Below, piece after piece: positions 1-5,718 of a DNA stretch of 6,022 nt. A program made the position numbers and the translations under genes. This DNA comes from JBBKWJ01 sp037968895 (GTDB lineage Bacteria > Actinomycetota > Acidimicrobiia > Acidimicrobiales > SZUA-35), in NCBI GenBank assembly GCA_037968895.1, contig JBBKWJ010000141.1, positions 1 to 6,022 on the forward strand, in the 5' to 3' direction. The first letter of the stretch is position 1. Every line of letters starts with the position of its first letter. The notes under the pieces are model-generated. The model was not told where the DNA came from. It did no database searches and was given only the letters and a program-made list of their open reading frames with translations.

Positions 1-219
1 CCGTTCATCCTTCGAGGGGTCACCTTGGCTGGAGTCGATAGCGTCAACTGCCCACTGCCAAGGCGGATTGAGGCGTGGAACCGGCTCGCCCAAGATCTCG
101 ATATTGCTCAGCTCGAGATGATGACCACCGAGATCTCGCTCGCCGAAGCCATCCCGCTTGCGACCGAGCAGATGGCGGGTCAAACCAGGGGACGGATCGT
201 TGTCGACGTCAATCGATAA
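1..219 (+). CDS. C-terminal part of a YhdH/AcuI-type MDR reductase (partial, 5' end missing)
   Basis: The reading frame is open from the first base and gives 72 residues before a TAA stop, so this is the end of a gene that starts left of the window. The peptide begins PFILRGVTLAGVDS, contains PLPRRIEAWNRLA and TTEISLAEA, and ends GRIVVDVNR. From memory this matches the C-terminal region of the YhdH/AcuI branch of medium-chain dehydrogenase/reductases, zinc-free cytosolic NADPH enzymes; AcuI reduces acryloyl-CoA to propionyl-CoA and YhdH acts as a quinone oxidoreductase-like protein. The catalytic and most of the Rossmann part lie outside the window, so substrate cannot be judged. A TTG at 25 is an internal codon, since homology continues upstream of it. 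It is followed after 41 nt by the AhpD-like gene on the same strand, suggesting cotranscription. Confidence 0.85.
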   Translation, partial: PFILRGVTLAGVDSVNCPLPRRIEAWNRLAQDLDIAQLEMMTTEISLAEAIPLATEQMAGQTRGRIVVDVNR

Positions 220-248
220 GCCCGTCGTTTTCAAAGGCAAGAGTTTCC

Positions 249-254
249 AAAGGA
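249..254 (+). promoter_or_regulatory. Ribosome binding site of the AhpD-like gene
   Basis: AAAGGA lies 6 nt before the ATG at 261. It decides the start: the frame is open further upstream to an ATG at 75, but that extension overlaps the end of the preceding gene, has no such site and no family resemblance. Confidence 0.6.
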
Positions 255-260
255 CAGCCA

Positions 261-830
261 ATGACTGATGCAGCAATAAGCCGCTACCCCGTTCCTGAGA
301 TCAATGACCTGCCAGACGACATCAAGACGACGGTCCTTGCCATCCAGGAAAAATCTGGGTTCGTGCCAAACGTATTCCTTGCGTTAGCGCATCGACCGGA
401 CGAGATGAGAGCGTTCTTCGCGTATCACGATGCGTTGATGGACCGCGAGAGCGGCCTCACGAAGGCCGACAAGGAGATGATTGTTGTTGTCACTTCGGCT
501 GACAATAGCTGTCTGTATTGTGTCGTGGCCCACGGAGCCATCTTGCGGATCAGGGCGAAGAACCCTCTGATCTCCGACCAGGTTGCAACTAACTACCGGA
601 AAGCCGACATCACGCCACGACAGATGGCGATGTGCGACTTCGCCCTCAAGGTCTCAAATGACGCGAAGTCGATTGACGATGCCGACTACGAGACCTTGCG
701 TTCTCATGGGTTCGACGATGAGGACATCTGGGACATCGCTGGCATCACGTCGTTCTTCGGTCTTAGCAATCGCATGGCAAACTTCATGTCGATGATGCCA
801 AACCCTGAGTTCCATGGGATGGCCCGCTAG
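261..830 (+). CDS. AhpD-like peroxidase-related protein (carboxymuconolactone decarboxylase family)
   Basis: This 189-residue protein belongs to the alkylhydroperoxidase AhpD / carboxymuconolactone decarboxylase superfamily, most like the 'uncharacterized peroxidase-related enzyme' group. The signature is visible: a conserved Glu in KEMIVV (E72), then SCLYCVVAHG with Cys84, Cys87 and His91 forming the CxxCxxxH redox centre. The C-terminal NRMANFMSMMPNPEFHGMAR is also typical of that group. Family members are cytosolic all-helical proteins that reduce peroxides through the cysteine pair, but the partner and substrate of this subgroup are generally unknown, so a true peroxidase activity is inferred. 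The usual length is about 175-195 residues, so it is complete. It lies 41 nt behind the YhdH/AcuI-like reductase and is probably in one transcript with it, which points loosely to redox or detoxification work. Its TAG stop overlaps the stop of the convergent aldR-like gene. Confidence 0.88.
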   Translation: MTDAAISRYPVPEINDLPDDIKTTVLAIQEKSGFVPNVFLALAHRPDEMRAFFAYHDALMDRESGLTKADKEMIVVVTSADNSCLYCVVAHGAILRIRAKNPLISDQVATNYRKADITPRQMAMCDFALKVSNDAKSIDDADYETLRSHGFDDEDIWDIAGITSFFGLSNRMANFMSMMPNPEFHGMAR

Positions 831-1285
831 ATCTCAAGCGCAGTATCGGAGTGGACAGTGCGTAGCGCAAAGCTTGTGTTGAGCCGGCTCACGTACGGGA
901 GGGACGCAAAGTGCGAGCGGTGGATTCGTTCGTAGTCGGCGACGTCGCGGCAGACGACCTGCACGAGATAGTCCGAGTCGCCCGCCATGAGGTGGCACGA
1001 GATCACCTCTGGGCAGTCGGCGACCCTAGCCTCGAATGCATCGAGTTTGCGCTCTTCCTGTGACTCGAGCGAGATCTGCACAAAAACCGTTGTCGGTTTG
1101 TCAACCGCGGCGTGGTTGACGAGCGCCGCGTATCGGTCGATGACGCCGTCCTCCTCAAGACGTCTGACTCGACGAAGGCACGCTGACGGCGACAAGTTGA
1201 TGAGGCCAGCAAGATCGTTGTTGGTGATCCGACCGTCGCGCTGCAGAACATTCAGAATGGCGGTATCTGTGGCATCGATATCCAT
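827..1285 (-). CDS. aldR: Lrp/AsnC-family transcriptional regulator, probable AldR
   Basis: The 152-residue product is a standard Lrp/AsnC (feast/famine) regulator. Residues 4-50 form the winged helix-turn-helix (DATDTAILNVLQRDGRITNN, then LSPSACLRRVRRLEEDGVI), and about 65-145 form the RAM effector-binding domain, with the characteristic GDSDYLVQV loop at 102-110. Such proteins are cytosolic dimers or octamers that sense amino acids. It is transcribed away from the alanine dehydrogenase gene, exactly as AldR (Rv2779c) and Ald (Rv2780) sit in Mycobacterium tuberculosis, where AldR controls ald in response to alanine and other amino acids. The AldR role is therefore inferred from family plus position; the family assignment itself is firm. 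The ATG at 1285 has no Shine-Dalgarno sequence but has a good promoter immediately upstream, suggesting a leaderless mRNA. The stop shares a CTAG with the convergent AhpD-like gene. Confidence 0.9.
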   Translation of the reverse strand: MDIDATDTAILNVLQRDGRITNNDLAGLINLSPSACLRRVRRLEEDGVIDRYAALVNHAAVDKPTTVFVQISLESQEERKLDAFEARVADCPEVISCHLMAGDSDYLVQVVCRDVADYERIHRSHFASLPYVSRLNTSFALRTVHSDTALEI

Positions 1286-1292
1286 TCGCAGC

Positions 1293-1321
1293 AGAATATC
1301 GCGTCAATTGTCATTTGTCGA
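1293..1321 (-). promoter_or_regulatory. Predicted promoter of aldR (-35 and -10)
   Basis: On the minus strand TCGACA (1321-1316; five of six matches to TTGACA) is followed after exactly 17 nt by TATTCT (1298-1293; four of six matches to TATAAT). The -10 ends 7 nt before the ATG at 1285, so transcription should begin at or next to the start codon. Prediction only. Confidence 0.5.
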
Positions 1322-1325
1322 TTGA
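1304..1325 (+). promoter_or_regulatory. Imperfect 22-bp palindrome, candidate AldR operator
   Basis: The outer five bases are perfectly inverted (TCAAT at 1304-1308, ATTGA at 1321-1325) and 8 of the 11 base pairs match across the whole symmetric element. It covers the -35 hexamer of the predicted aldR promoter, a position that would suit autoregulation. Further CAAT/ATTG-type elements follow toward ald: the perfect 8-bp palindrome ATTGCAAT at 1358-1365, and CAATC at 1362-1366 and again at 1382-1386, 20 bp apart. Lrp-type proteins usually bind several such degenerate sites in a row. Binding is inferred, not shown. Confidence 0.4.
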
Positions 1326-1386
1326 ATCTGCGAATCACGGCATCAGATCACGTAGTAATTGCAATCGTGTGCACTGGGTCACAATC

Positions 1387-1392
1387 TACGAT
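1387..1392 (+). promoter_or_regulatory. Possible -10 element of ald
   Basis: TACGAT fits TATAAT at four of six positions and lies about 36 nt before the ald start codon, so a transcript would have a leader of roughly 30 nt. I see no convincing -35 hexamer at normal spacing (TTGCAA at 1359-1364 is 22 nt away), which would fit a promoter that needs an activator. Weak evidence. Confidence 0.25.
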
Positions 1393-1418
1393 GCTGCAAC
1401 ACGACAAACGATGAAAGT

Positions 1419-1423
1419 GGTGA
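1419..1423 (+). promoter_or_regulatory. Ribosome binding site deciding the ald start
   Basis: GGTGA pairs with the 3' part of the anti-Shine-Dalgarno sequence and lies 5 nt before ATG 1429, which is the right aligned spacing. Neither upstream in-frame ATG (1411, 1315) has a comparable site. Confidence 0.45.
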
Positions 1424-1428
1424 GCGAG

Positions 1429-2550
1429 ATGCAGGTTGGTGTCCCCAAAGAGATCAAAGACCGAGAGCAGCGGGTTGGGCTCACCCCTGGAAGCGTTCGT
1501 GAGCTCGTTGCCCACGGCCACCAGGTCATCGTTGAGACGCAGGCCGGACTCGGTATTGGCGCCCTAGACGACGAATACGAAGCGGCCGGTGCAACGATTG
1601 CTCCCGACGCAGCCACCGTATTCGCCCAAGCCGACATGATCGTCAAGGTCAAAGAACCACAAGCGGTCGAGCGAGCAATGCTTCGCCCGGGCCAGGTGCT
1701 CTTCACATATCTCCACCTCGCCCCAGACCCAGAGCAGACAGCCGACCTCGTGAAGAGCGGCGCCACCTGCATCGCCTACGAGACGGTGACCGACCGCAAC
1801 GGTGGTCTGCCGCTACTGGCGCCAATGTCAAAGGTTGCGGGCCGCATGGCGGCTCAAGCGGGAGCCCACAGCCTCGAAGGTCCTCAGGGCGGATCCGGCC
1901 TGCTGATGGGCGGGGTGCCCGGTGTTGCTCCTGCTCGCGTCACTGTTCTTGGCGGCGGAGTCGTTGGCGTCAATGCAATCGAGATCGCAGTTGGTATGGG
2001 AGCGGAAGTAACGGTCCTCGACCGTGACATTGCCGTTCTCGATCGTTTGTCAGCACGCTTCGGCACCGCAGTCCGCACGATTTACTCGACCGCCGAATCG
2101 CTTGAGGCATCGGTCTTGGAGAGCGACGTCGTCATCGGCGCGGTGTTGGTCAAGGGGGCCAAGGCGCCAAAGCTTGTCACCGCAGAGCTCGTTTCGAGAA
2201 TGAAAACGGGCTCAGTCCTGGTCGATGTTGCTATCGATCAAGGTGGCTGCTTCGAGACCTCACACGCGACTACCCACTCAGACCCGACCTACGTGGTTGA
2301 TGGTGTCGTGCACTACTGCGTCGCCAACATGCCAGGCGCCGTGCCTCGCACGAGCGCCCACGCACTGAACAATTCGACGTTGCCCTTCACCCTTGTGCTC
2401 GCCGACAAGGGCGCGGCACAGGCGTTGGCCGACGATCCACATCTGCTCAATGGCCTAAATGTTGCCATGGGCAAAGTGACCGAGGCTGCCGTGGCCGAGG
2501 CTCTTGGCTACGACTTCGTCGACCCTGCGTCGCTGTTAGCCAGCCTCTAG
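1429..2550 (+). CDS. ald: Alanine dehydrogenase
   Basis: NAD-dependent L-alanine dehydrogenase (alanine + NAD+ + water to pyruvate + ammonia + NADH, reversible), cytosolic, normally hexameric. The 373 residues match the family length (371 in M. tuberculosis). Key residues fall at the same numbers as in that enzyme: Arg15 and Lys75 (KVKEP) for substrate, His96 (FTYLHLAP) and Asp270 (AIDQGGC) for catalysis. The NAD fold carries GGGVVG at 175-180 and Asp198 at the end of the second strand. Other family blocks are LLAPMSKVAGRMAAQ, LLMGGVPGV and YCVANMPGAVPRTS. I start at ATG 1429 because homology begins with MQVGVPKEIK and GGTGA lies 5 nt upstream; the frame is open back to ATGs at 1411 and 1315, but those extensions contain no family sequence and run into the promoter region. 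It is divergent from aldR, its likely regulator, and 9 nt ahead of the hydrolase gene, probably one operon. Confidence 0.95.
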   Translation: MQVGVPKEIKDREQRVGLTPGSVRELVAHGHQVIVETQAGLGIGALDDEYEAAGATIAPDAATVFAQADMIVKVKEPQAVERAMLRPGQVLFTYLHLAPDPEQTADLVKSGATCIAYETVTDRNGGLPLLAPMSKVAGRMAAQAGAHSLEGPQGGSGLLMGGVPGVAPARVTVLGGGVVGVNAIEIAVGMGAEVTVLDRDIAVLDRLSARFGTAVRTIYSTAESLEASVLESDVVIGAVLVKGAKAPKLVTAELVSRMKTGSVLVDVAIDQGGCFETSHATTHSDPTYVVDGVVHYCVANMPGAVPRTSAHALNNSTLPFTLVLADKGAAQALADDPHLLNGLNVAMGKVTEAAVAEALGYDFVDPASLLASL

Positions 2551-2559
2551 CCTCTGGTC

Positions 2560-3396
2560 ATGCAAACGCCCCTAGAAGTCGATTATTCGCCTAGCTCGAT
2601 GATCGACGACATCGGGCCGTTCATTGCGGAGTACTACGCCGAAAGTGAGCGGGTGCGCCGGGAAGCGCCCCCGCTCACTTTGTCGTATGGCTCGCGTCCT
2701 CGGCAGAAATTCGACTTCTTCACTGTCGCTGATAGCGACGATGTCGTGGTCGTCTTTATCCACGGCGGCTACTGGCAAGAGCTCGATCGAGACTCCGCGT
2801 CGTTCCCTGCGCTCGATGTGCTGGCGGCCGGCCACAGCTACGCCGCAATCGGATACACGCTGGCTCCCGAAGCGTCGATCGCCGAGATCGTTGGCGAAGT
2901 CCGGTCGGCTATCGCCCATTTGTATCGTCACGTAGGAGCGACGACAAAATCGCCACGACTGATCGTTACGGGCTCGTCGGCTGGCGCCCACTTGGCCGCG
3001 ATGGTTGGAGTGACCAACTGGGCTGACGAATACGACCTGCTGCCCGATGTGGTTTCGGGTCTCGCATTGATCTCGGGTGTGTACGACCTTGTGCCGCTGG
3101 TCGACACGTACATCAACGACGCTCTCGGTTTAGACAAGATCACCGCCAGGGCTTCGAGCCCCCTAACCCACGTCCCCACCTGGCCCGCGATTCCGACGCT
3201 GATTGCCGTTGGTCAGATTGAGACTCCCGCCTTCAAGGCTCAGAGCGCAATCTTCGCTAATGCGCTTCAGTCAGCGGGGTGTCCGGTCGAGCTAATCGAG
3301 GTCGCTGGACGAAACCATTTCGACATCGCGCACGATATTGCTGACCCGGTCACCCAACTCGGCAGCGCGGTCAACCGGCTTATCGCGACTGCTTAA
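2560..3396 (+). CDS. Kynurenine formamidase-like alpha/beta hydrolase
   Basis: A 278-residue cytosolic alpha/beta hydrolase of the HGG type, with no signal peptide. FIHGGYWQ (67-73) is the oxyanion motif, and HGGYW is typical of the eukaryotic-type kynurenine formamidase (AFMID/BNA7) branch. The nucleophile elbow GSSAGAHLA gives Ser140; His253 (GRNHFD) is the likely base; Glu221 in GQIETPAFKAQS sits where the animal enzymes have the triad Asp. The N-terminal YSPSSMIDDIGPFIAEYYAESERVR also fits this branch and supports ATG 2560. The known reaction is hydrolysis of N-formyl-L-kynurenine to kynurenine and formate in tryptophan breakdown, but many bacterial relatives are uncharacterised esterases, so the substrate is uncertain. 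It starts 9 nt after ald with no clear Shine-Dalgarno sequence, suggesting cotranscription and translational coupling. No other kynurenine-pathway gene is in the window. The stop shares TTAA with convergent rpe. Confidence 0.8.
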   Translation: MQTPLEVDYSPSSMIDDIGPFIAEYYAESERVRREAPPLTLSYGSRPRQKFDFFTVADSDDVVVVFIHGGYWQELDRDSASFPALDVLAAGHSYAAIGYTLAPEASIAEIVGEVRSAIAHLYRHVGATTKSPRLIVTGSSAGAHLAAMVGVTNWADEYDLLPDVVSGLALISGVYDLVPLVDTYINDALGLDKITARASSPLTHVPTWPAIPTLIAVGQIETPAFKAQSAIFANALQSAGCPVELIEVAGRNHFDIAHDIADPVTQLGSAVNRLIATA

Positions 3397-4082
3397 GCGC
3401 CAGCCCGGATCGCAGCGATGTTAGTGGCGTAGTCTGCGGGCGTTCCGCCCTTGAATACAGCTGAACCGGCAACGAGCACCGTCGCGCCAGCTTCGACGAG
3501 AGCATGTGAATTGGCAGGGCCAACTCCGCCATCGACTTCGATTTCGATTGGGCGATCGCCGACGAGTTCCTTCACCCGACGGACACGCTCGACTGCAGTG
3601 GGGATGAAGGATTGACCGCCGAATCCGGGGTTGACCGACATGACGAGTACGAGGTCGATGTCGTCGATAACCCACTCGATTGCTTCGATTGGGGTGCTCG
3701 GGTTCAGGGCGACGCCCGACTTCGCTCCGAGGTCACGGATTGCGTTTAGCGTGCGATGCAGATGAGGCCCTGCCTCAGCGTGGACGGTGATGATGTCGCA
3801 CCCCGCCTTCACAAACGATTCGAGGTGCTCGTCGACCGGCGCCACCATGAGGTGGGCGTCGAAGGTCTTCTTGGTGTGCGCCCGCAACGCCTTGATTACG
3901 GCCGGTCCGATCGTGATGTTTGGCACGAAGTGGCCGTCCATGACATCGAGATGGATCCAATCGGCGCCAGCAGCATCGACATCTCGAACTTCTTCGCCAA
4001 GGCGAGCAAAGTCGGCGGACAGGATGGAGGGGGCGATTTTCACGGAGTTCCCGAGTGAGGTAAGGCTCGCATCGGCGAGCAT
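3393..4082 (-). CDS. rpe: Ribulose-phosphate 3-epimerase
   Basis: Interconverts D-ribulose 5-phosphate and D-xylulose 5-phosphate in the pentose phosphate pathway; a cytosolic TIM barrel. Numbering from ATG 4082 (229 residues): KIAPSILSADFARL starts the barrel; the metal and catalytic set is His44 and Asp46 (HLDVMDGHFVPN), His77 (DAHLMV) and Asp184 (EVDGG). The mobile loop MSVNPGFGGQSFIP is at 148-161, and phosphate is held by the VDGGV and VAGSAVF (204-210) segments. All essential residues are present. The start is uncertain: the homology begins at VKIAPSIL, a GTG at 4043, which would give 216 residues, close to the usual length. The preceding 13 residues look unconserved, and neither start has a clear Shine-Dalgarno sequence. 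It is a single gene between two plus-strand genes, convergent with the hydrolase (stops overlap) and divergent from the threonine ammonia-lyase. Confidence 0.95.
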   Translation of the reverse strand: MLADASLTSLGNSVKIAPSILSADFARLGEEVRDVDAAGADWIHLDVMDGHFVPNITIGPAVIKALRAHTKKTFDAHLMVAPVDEHLESFVKAGCDIITVHAEAGPHLHRTLNAIRDLGAKSGVALNPSTPIEAIEWVIDDIDLVLVMSVNPGFGGQSFIPTAVERVRRVKELVGDRPIEIEVDGGVGPANSHALVEAGATVLVAGSAVFKGGTPADYATNIAAIRAGA

Positions 4083-4136
4083 GTAAGTGGCGGCGAAAGC
4101 CTAGTCGGCGCCGGGGCGGATGGGGGAAGCCAGGGC

Positions 4137-4142
4137 TATGTT
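4137..4142 (+). promoter_or_regulatory. Possible -10 element of the threonine ammonia-lyase gene
   Basis: TATGTT matches TATAAT at four of six positions and ends 8 nt before the ATG at 4151, placing the expected transcription start at or near the start codon. There is no Shine-Dalgarno sequence before that ATG, so a leaderless transcript is plausible. I see no clear -35. Confidence 0.3.
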
Positions 4143-4150
4143 GAGTCGCT

Positions 4151-5665
4151 ATGGACAGCGATTACTTGAAGCGCATTCTCACGGCCAGGGTGTACGACGT
4201 TGCCGTCGAGACGCCACTCGAGGAGGCGCCAGTGCTGTCGGCTCGGCTGCAGAACCGGGTATTGCTCAAGCGTGAAGACCTCCAACCGGTGTTCTCCTTC
4301 AAGATACGGGGCGCGTACAACAAGATGGCCTTGCTCTCCGAAGCTGAGCTCGCGGCAGGCGTAGTCGCCTCGTCTGCTGGCAATCACGCGCAAGGAGTGG
4401 CGCTGGCCGCACAGCACCTTGGGTGCGCGGCGGTGATCGTCATGCCGGTCACCACACCCGAGGTCAAGATCGATGCCGTCCTGGCAAGAGGAGCAGAAGT
4501 CATATTGCACGGAGAGTCGTACGCCGATGCGTACGCGAAGGCACGTGAGCTTGAGACAGCGCGAGGCTTGACGTTTGTCCATGCCTTCGATGATCCAGAC
4601 GTCATCGCGGGCCAGGGGACGATTGGCATGGAGCTTCTTCGACAGCACCCTGACCCGATCGATGTGGTGTTTGTGGCCATCGGCGGAGGTGGCCTCATCG
4701 CCGGCGTTGCCGCCTACATCAAACAGCTCAAGCCGGAGACCCGCATTATTGGGGTGCAAACCGACGACTCCGACGCCATGTATCAGTCGCTCAAAGCTGG
4801 TCATCGAGTCGAGCTCACCGATGTTGGCTTGTTCTCCGACGGTACTGCGGTGCGCCAAGTCGGGGAGGAAACGTTCCGGCTCGCACAGCGGTACGTCGAT
4901 GAGATCATCAGGGTCGACACCGACGAGGTCTGTGCTGCAATCAAAGACGCATTCACCGAGAACAGATCGATCCTTGAGCCAGCGGGAGCACTTGGTGTTG
5001 CCGGGATGAAGGCGTACGTCGACCGCGAAGGGGTGTCAGGCCAGACGCTCGTGGCAATCTTGTGTGGCGCAAACATGAACTTCGACCGCCTCCGCTTTGT
5101 TGCCGAACGAGCTGAAATTGGTGAAGAGCGAGAGGCCGTATTTGTCGTCACCATTCCCGAGGAGCCTGGCAGTTTCTTGCGGTTCTGCCGGCTCATCGGC
5201 GATCGAAATGTCACCGAGTTCAACTATCGCATTGGCGACACAGAGGACGCCCATGTCTTTGTTGGTTTGCAGGTGGCGAGGCGAGCCGATGCTCATGTTG
5301 CAGCGGAAGCCTTCCGGACGGCTGGTTTCGAGACGCTCGATCTGAGCGACGACGAACTCGCCAAAGTGCATTTACGACACCTGGTTGGCGGACGTTCTGC
5401 GCTGGCTCACGACGAGCTGTTGTATCGGTTCGAGTTTCCGGAACGACCAGGAGCGCTCGTGCGGTTCCTCGAGTCGATGAATTCGGGCTGGAATATTTCA
5501 CTGTTCCACTACCGCAATCACGGCGCCGACTACGGGAGGGTGCTCGTTGGAATGCAGGTGCCCATCGGCGATCGAGTTCTTGTCCCTGGTTTCCTGGCCG
5601 ACGTCGGATACCGCCATTGGGATGACAGTAATCACCCTGCATACAGACTCCTTCTTGGCCAATAG
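4151..5665 (+). CDS. ilvA: Threonine ammonia-lyase, biosynthetic type with two ACT-like domains
   Basis: PLP enzyme that deaminates L-threonine to 2-oxobutanoate and ammonia, the first committed step to isoleucine; cytosolic, tetrameric in the family. The 504 residues are close to E. coli IlvA (514). The catalytic domain (about 1-325) shows the PLP lysine Lys51 in SFKIRGAYN, SSAGNHAQGV (74-83), the phosphate-binding glycine run GGGGL (178-182) and LCGANMNF (304-311). Two ACT-like regulatory domains follow: VTIPEEPGSFLRFC opens the first (about 328-400) and FEFPERPGALVRFL the second (about 427-500), separated by DLSDDELAKVHLRHLVGGR. In the family these bind isoleucine (inhibitor) and valine (activator), so allosteric control is expected. 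The start fits because DYLKRILTARVYDVAVETPL aligns with the beginning of E. coli IlvA. It is divergent from rpe and 53 nt ahead of the DUF2510 gene. Catabolic TdcB lacks the regulatory tail, so biosynthetic IlvA is the better call. Confidence 0.95.
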   Translation: MDSDYLKRILTARVYDVAVETPLEEAPVLSARLQNRVLLKREDLQPVFSFKIRGAYNKMALLSEAELAAGVVASSAGNHAQGVALAAQHLGCAAVIVMPVTTPEVKIDAVLARGAEVILHGESYADAYAKARELETARGLTFVHAFDDPDVIAGQGTIGMELLRQHPDPIDVVFVAIGGGGLIAGVAAYIKQLKPETRIIGVQTDDSDAMYQSLKAGHRVELTDVGLFSDGTAVRQVGEETFRLAQRYVDEIIRVDTDEVCAAIKDAFTENRSILEPAGALGVAGMKAYVDREGVSGQTLVAILCGANMNFDRLRFVAERAEIGEEREAVFVVTIPEEPGSFLRFCRLIGDRNVTEFNYRIGDTEDAHVFVGLQVARRADAHVAAEAFRTAGFETLDLSDDELAKVHLRHLVGGRSALAHDELLYRFEFPERPGALVRFLESMNSGWNISLFHYRNHGADYGRVLVGMQVPIGDRVLVPGFLADVGYRHWDDSNHPAYRLLLGQ

Positions 5666-5705
5666 CGACGAGGGCTCTGACGACGGCTAACCTGGCCCAG
5701 AATTC

Positions 5706-5711
5706 AGGAGG
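5706..5711 (+). promoter_or_regulatory. Strong ribosome binding site of the DUF2510 gene
   Basis: A perfect AGGAGG lies 7 nt before ATG 5719. It is the best Shine-Dalgarno sequence in the window and fixes the start. The 53-nt gap before this gene also holds TAACCT (5688-5693), a poor -10-like hexamer, and no visible terminator hairpin after the preceding gene. Confidence 0.8.
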
Positions 5712-5718
5712 AGCCTTT

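Noticed and set aside
75..260. 62-codon upstream extension of the AhpD-like frame from ATG 75
   Set aside because: It overlaps the end of the reductase gene in another frame, is rich in Arg/Ser shadow-type sequence, and the family homology and ribosome binding site both point to ATG 261.
1315..1428. In-frame extension of ald to ATG 1315 or 1411
   Set aside because: It covers the divergent promoter region, has no family sequence, and known Ald proteins begin at the equivalent of ATG 1429.
2572..2991. 139-codon open frame antisense to the hydrolase
   Set aside because: Shadow of the real coding strand; no domain seen.
4106..4136. G-rich stretch with the CGGCGCCG palindrome between rpe and ilvA, considered as a terminator or operator
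   Set aside because: The palindrome is only 8 bp with no loop or T-run, and the genes diverge here, so a terminator is not expected; no support for an operator.
4138..4275. Short plus-strand frame from ATG 4138 overlapping the start of ilvA, considered as a leader peptide
   Set aside because: It runs far into ilvA in another frame, has no run of Ile, Val, Leu or Thr codons and no attenuator hairpins; ATG 4138 is better explained as part of a -10 element.
4136..4858. 240-codon open frame antisense to ilvA
   Set aside because: Composition and position are those of a shadow frame opposite a strongly conserved gene; no recognisable domain or ribosome binding site.
5220..5642. 140-codon open frame antisense to the ACT-like domains of ilvA
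   Set aside because: Low-complexity Arg-rich translation opposite a conserved domain; treated as a shadow.
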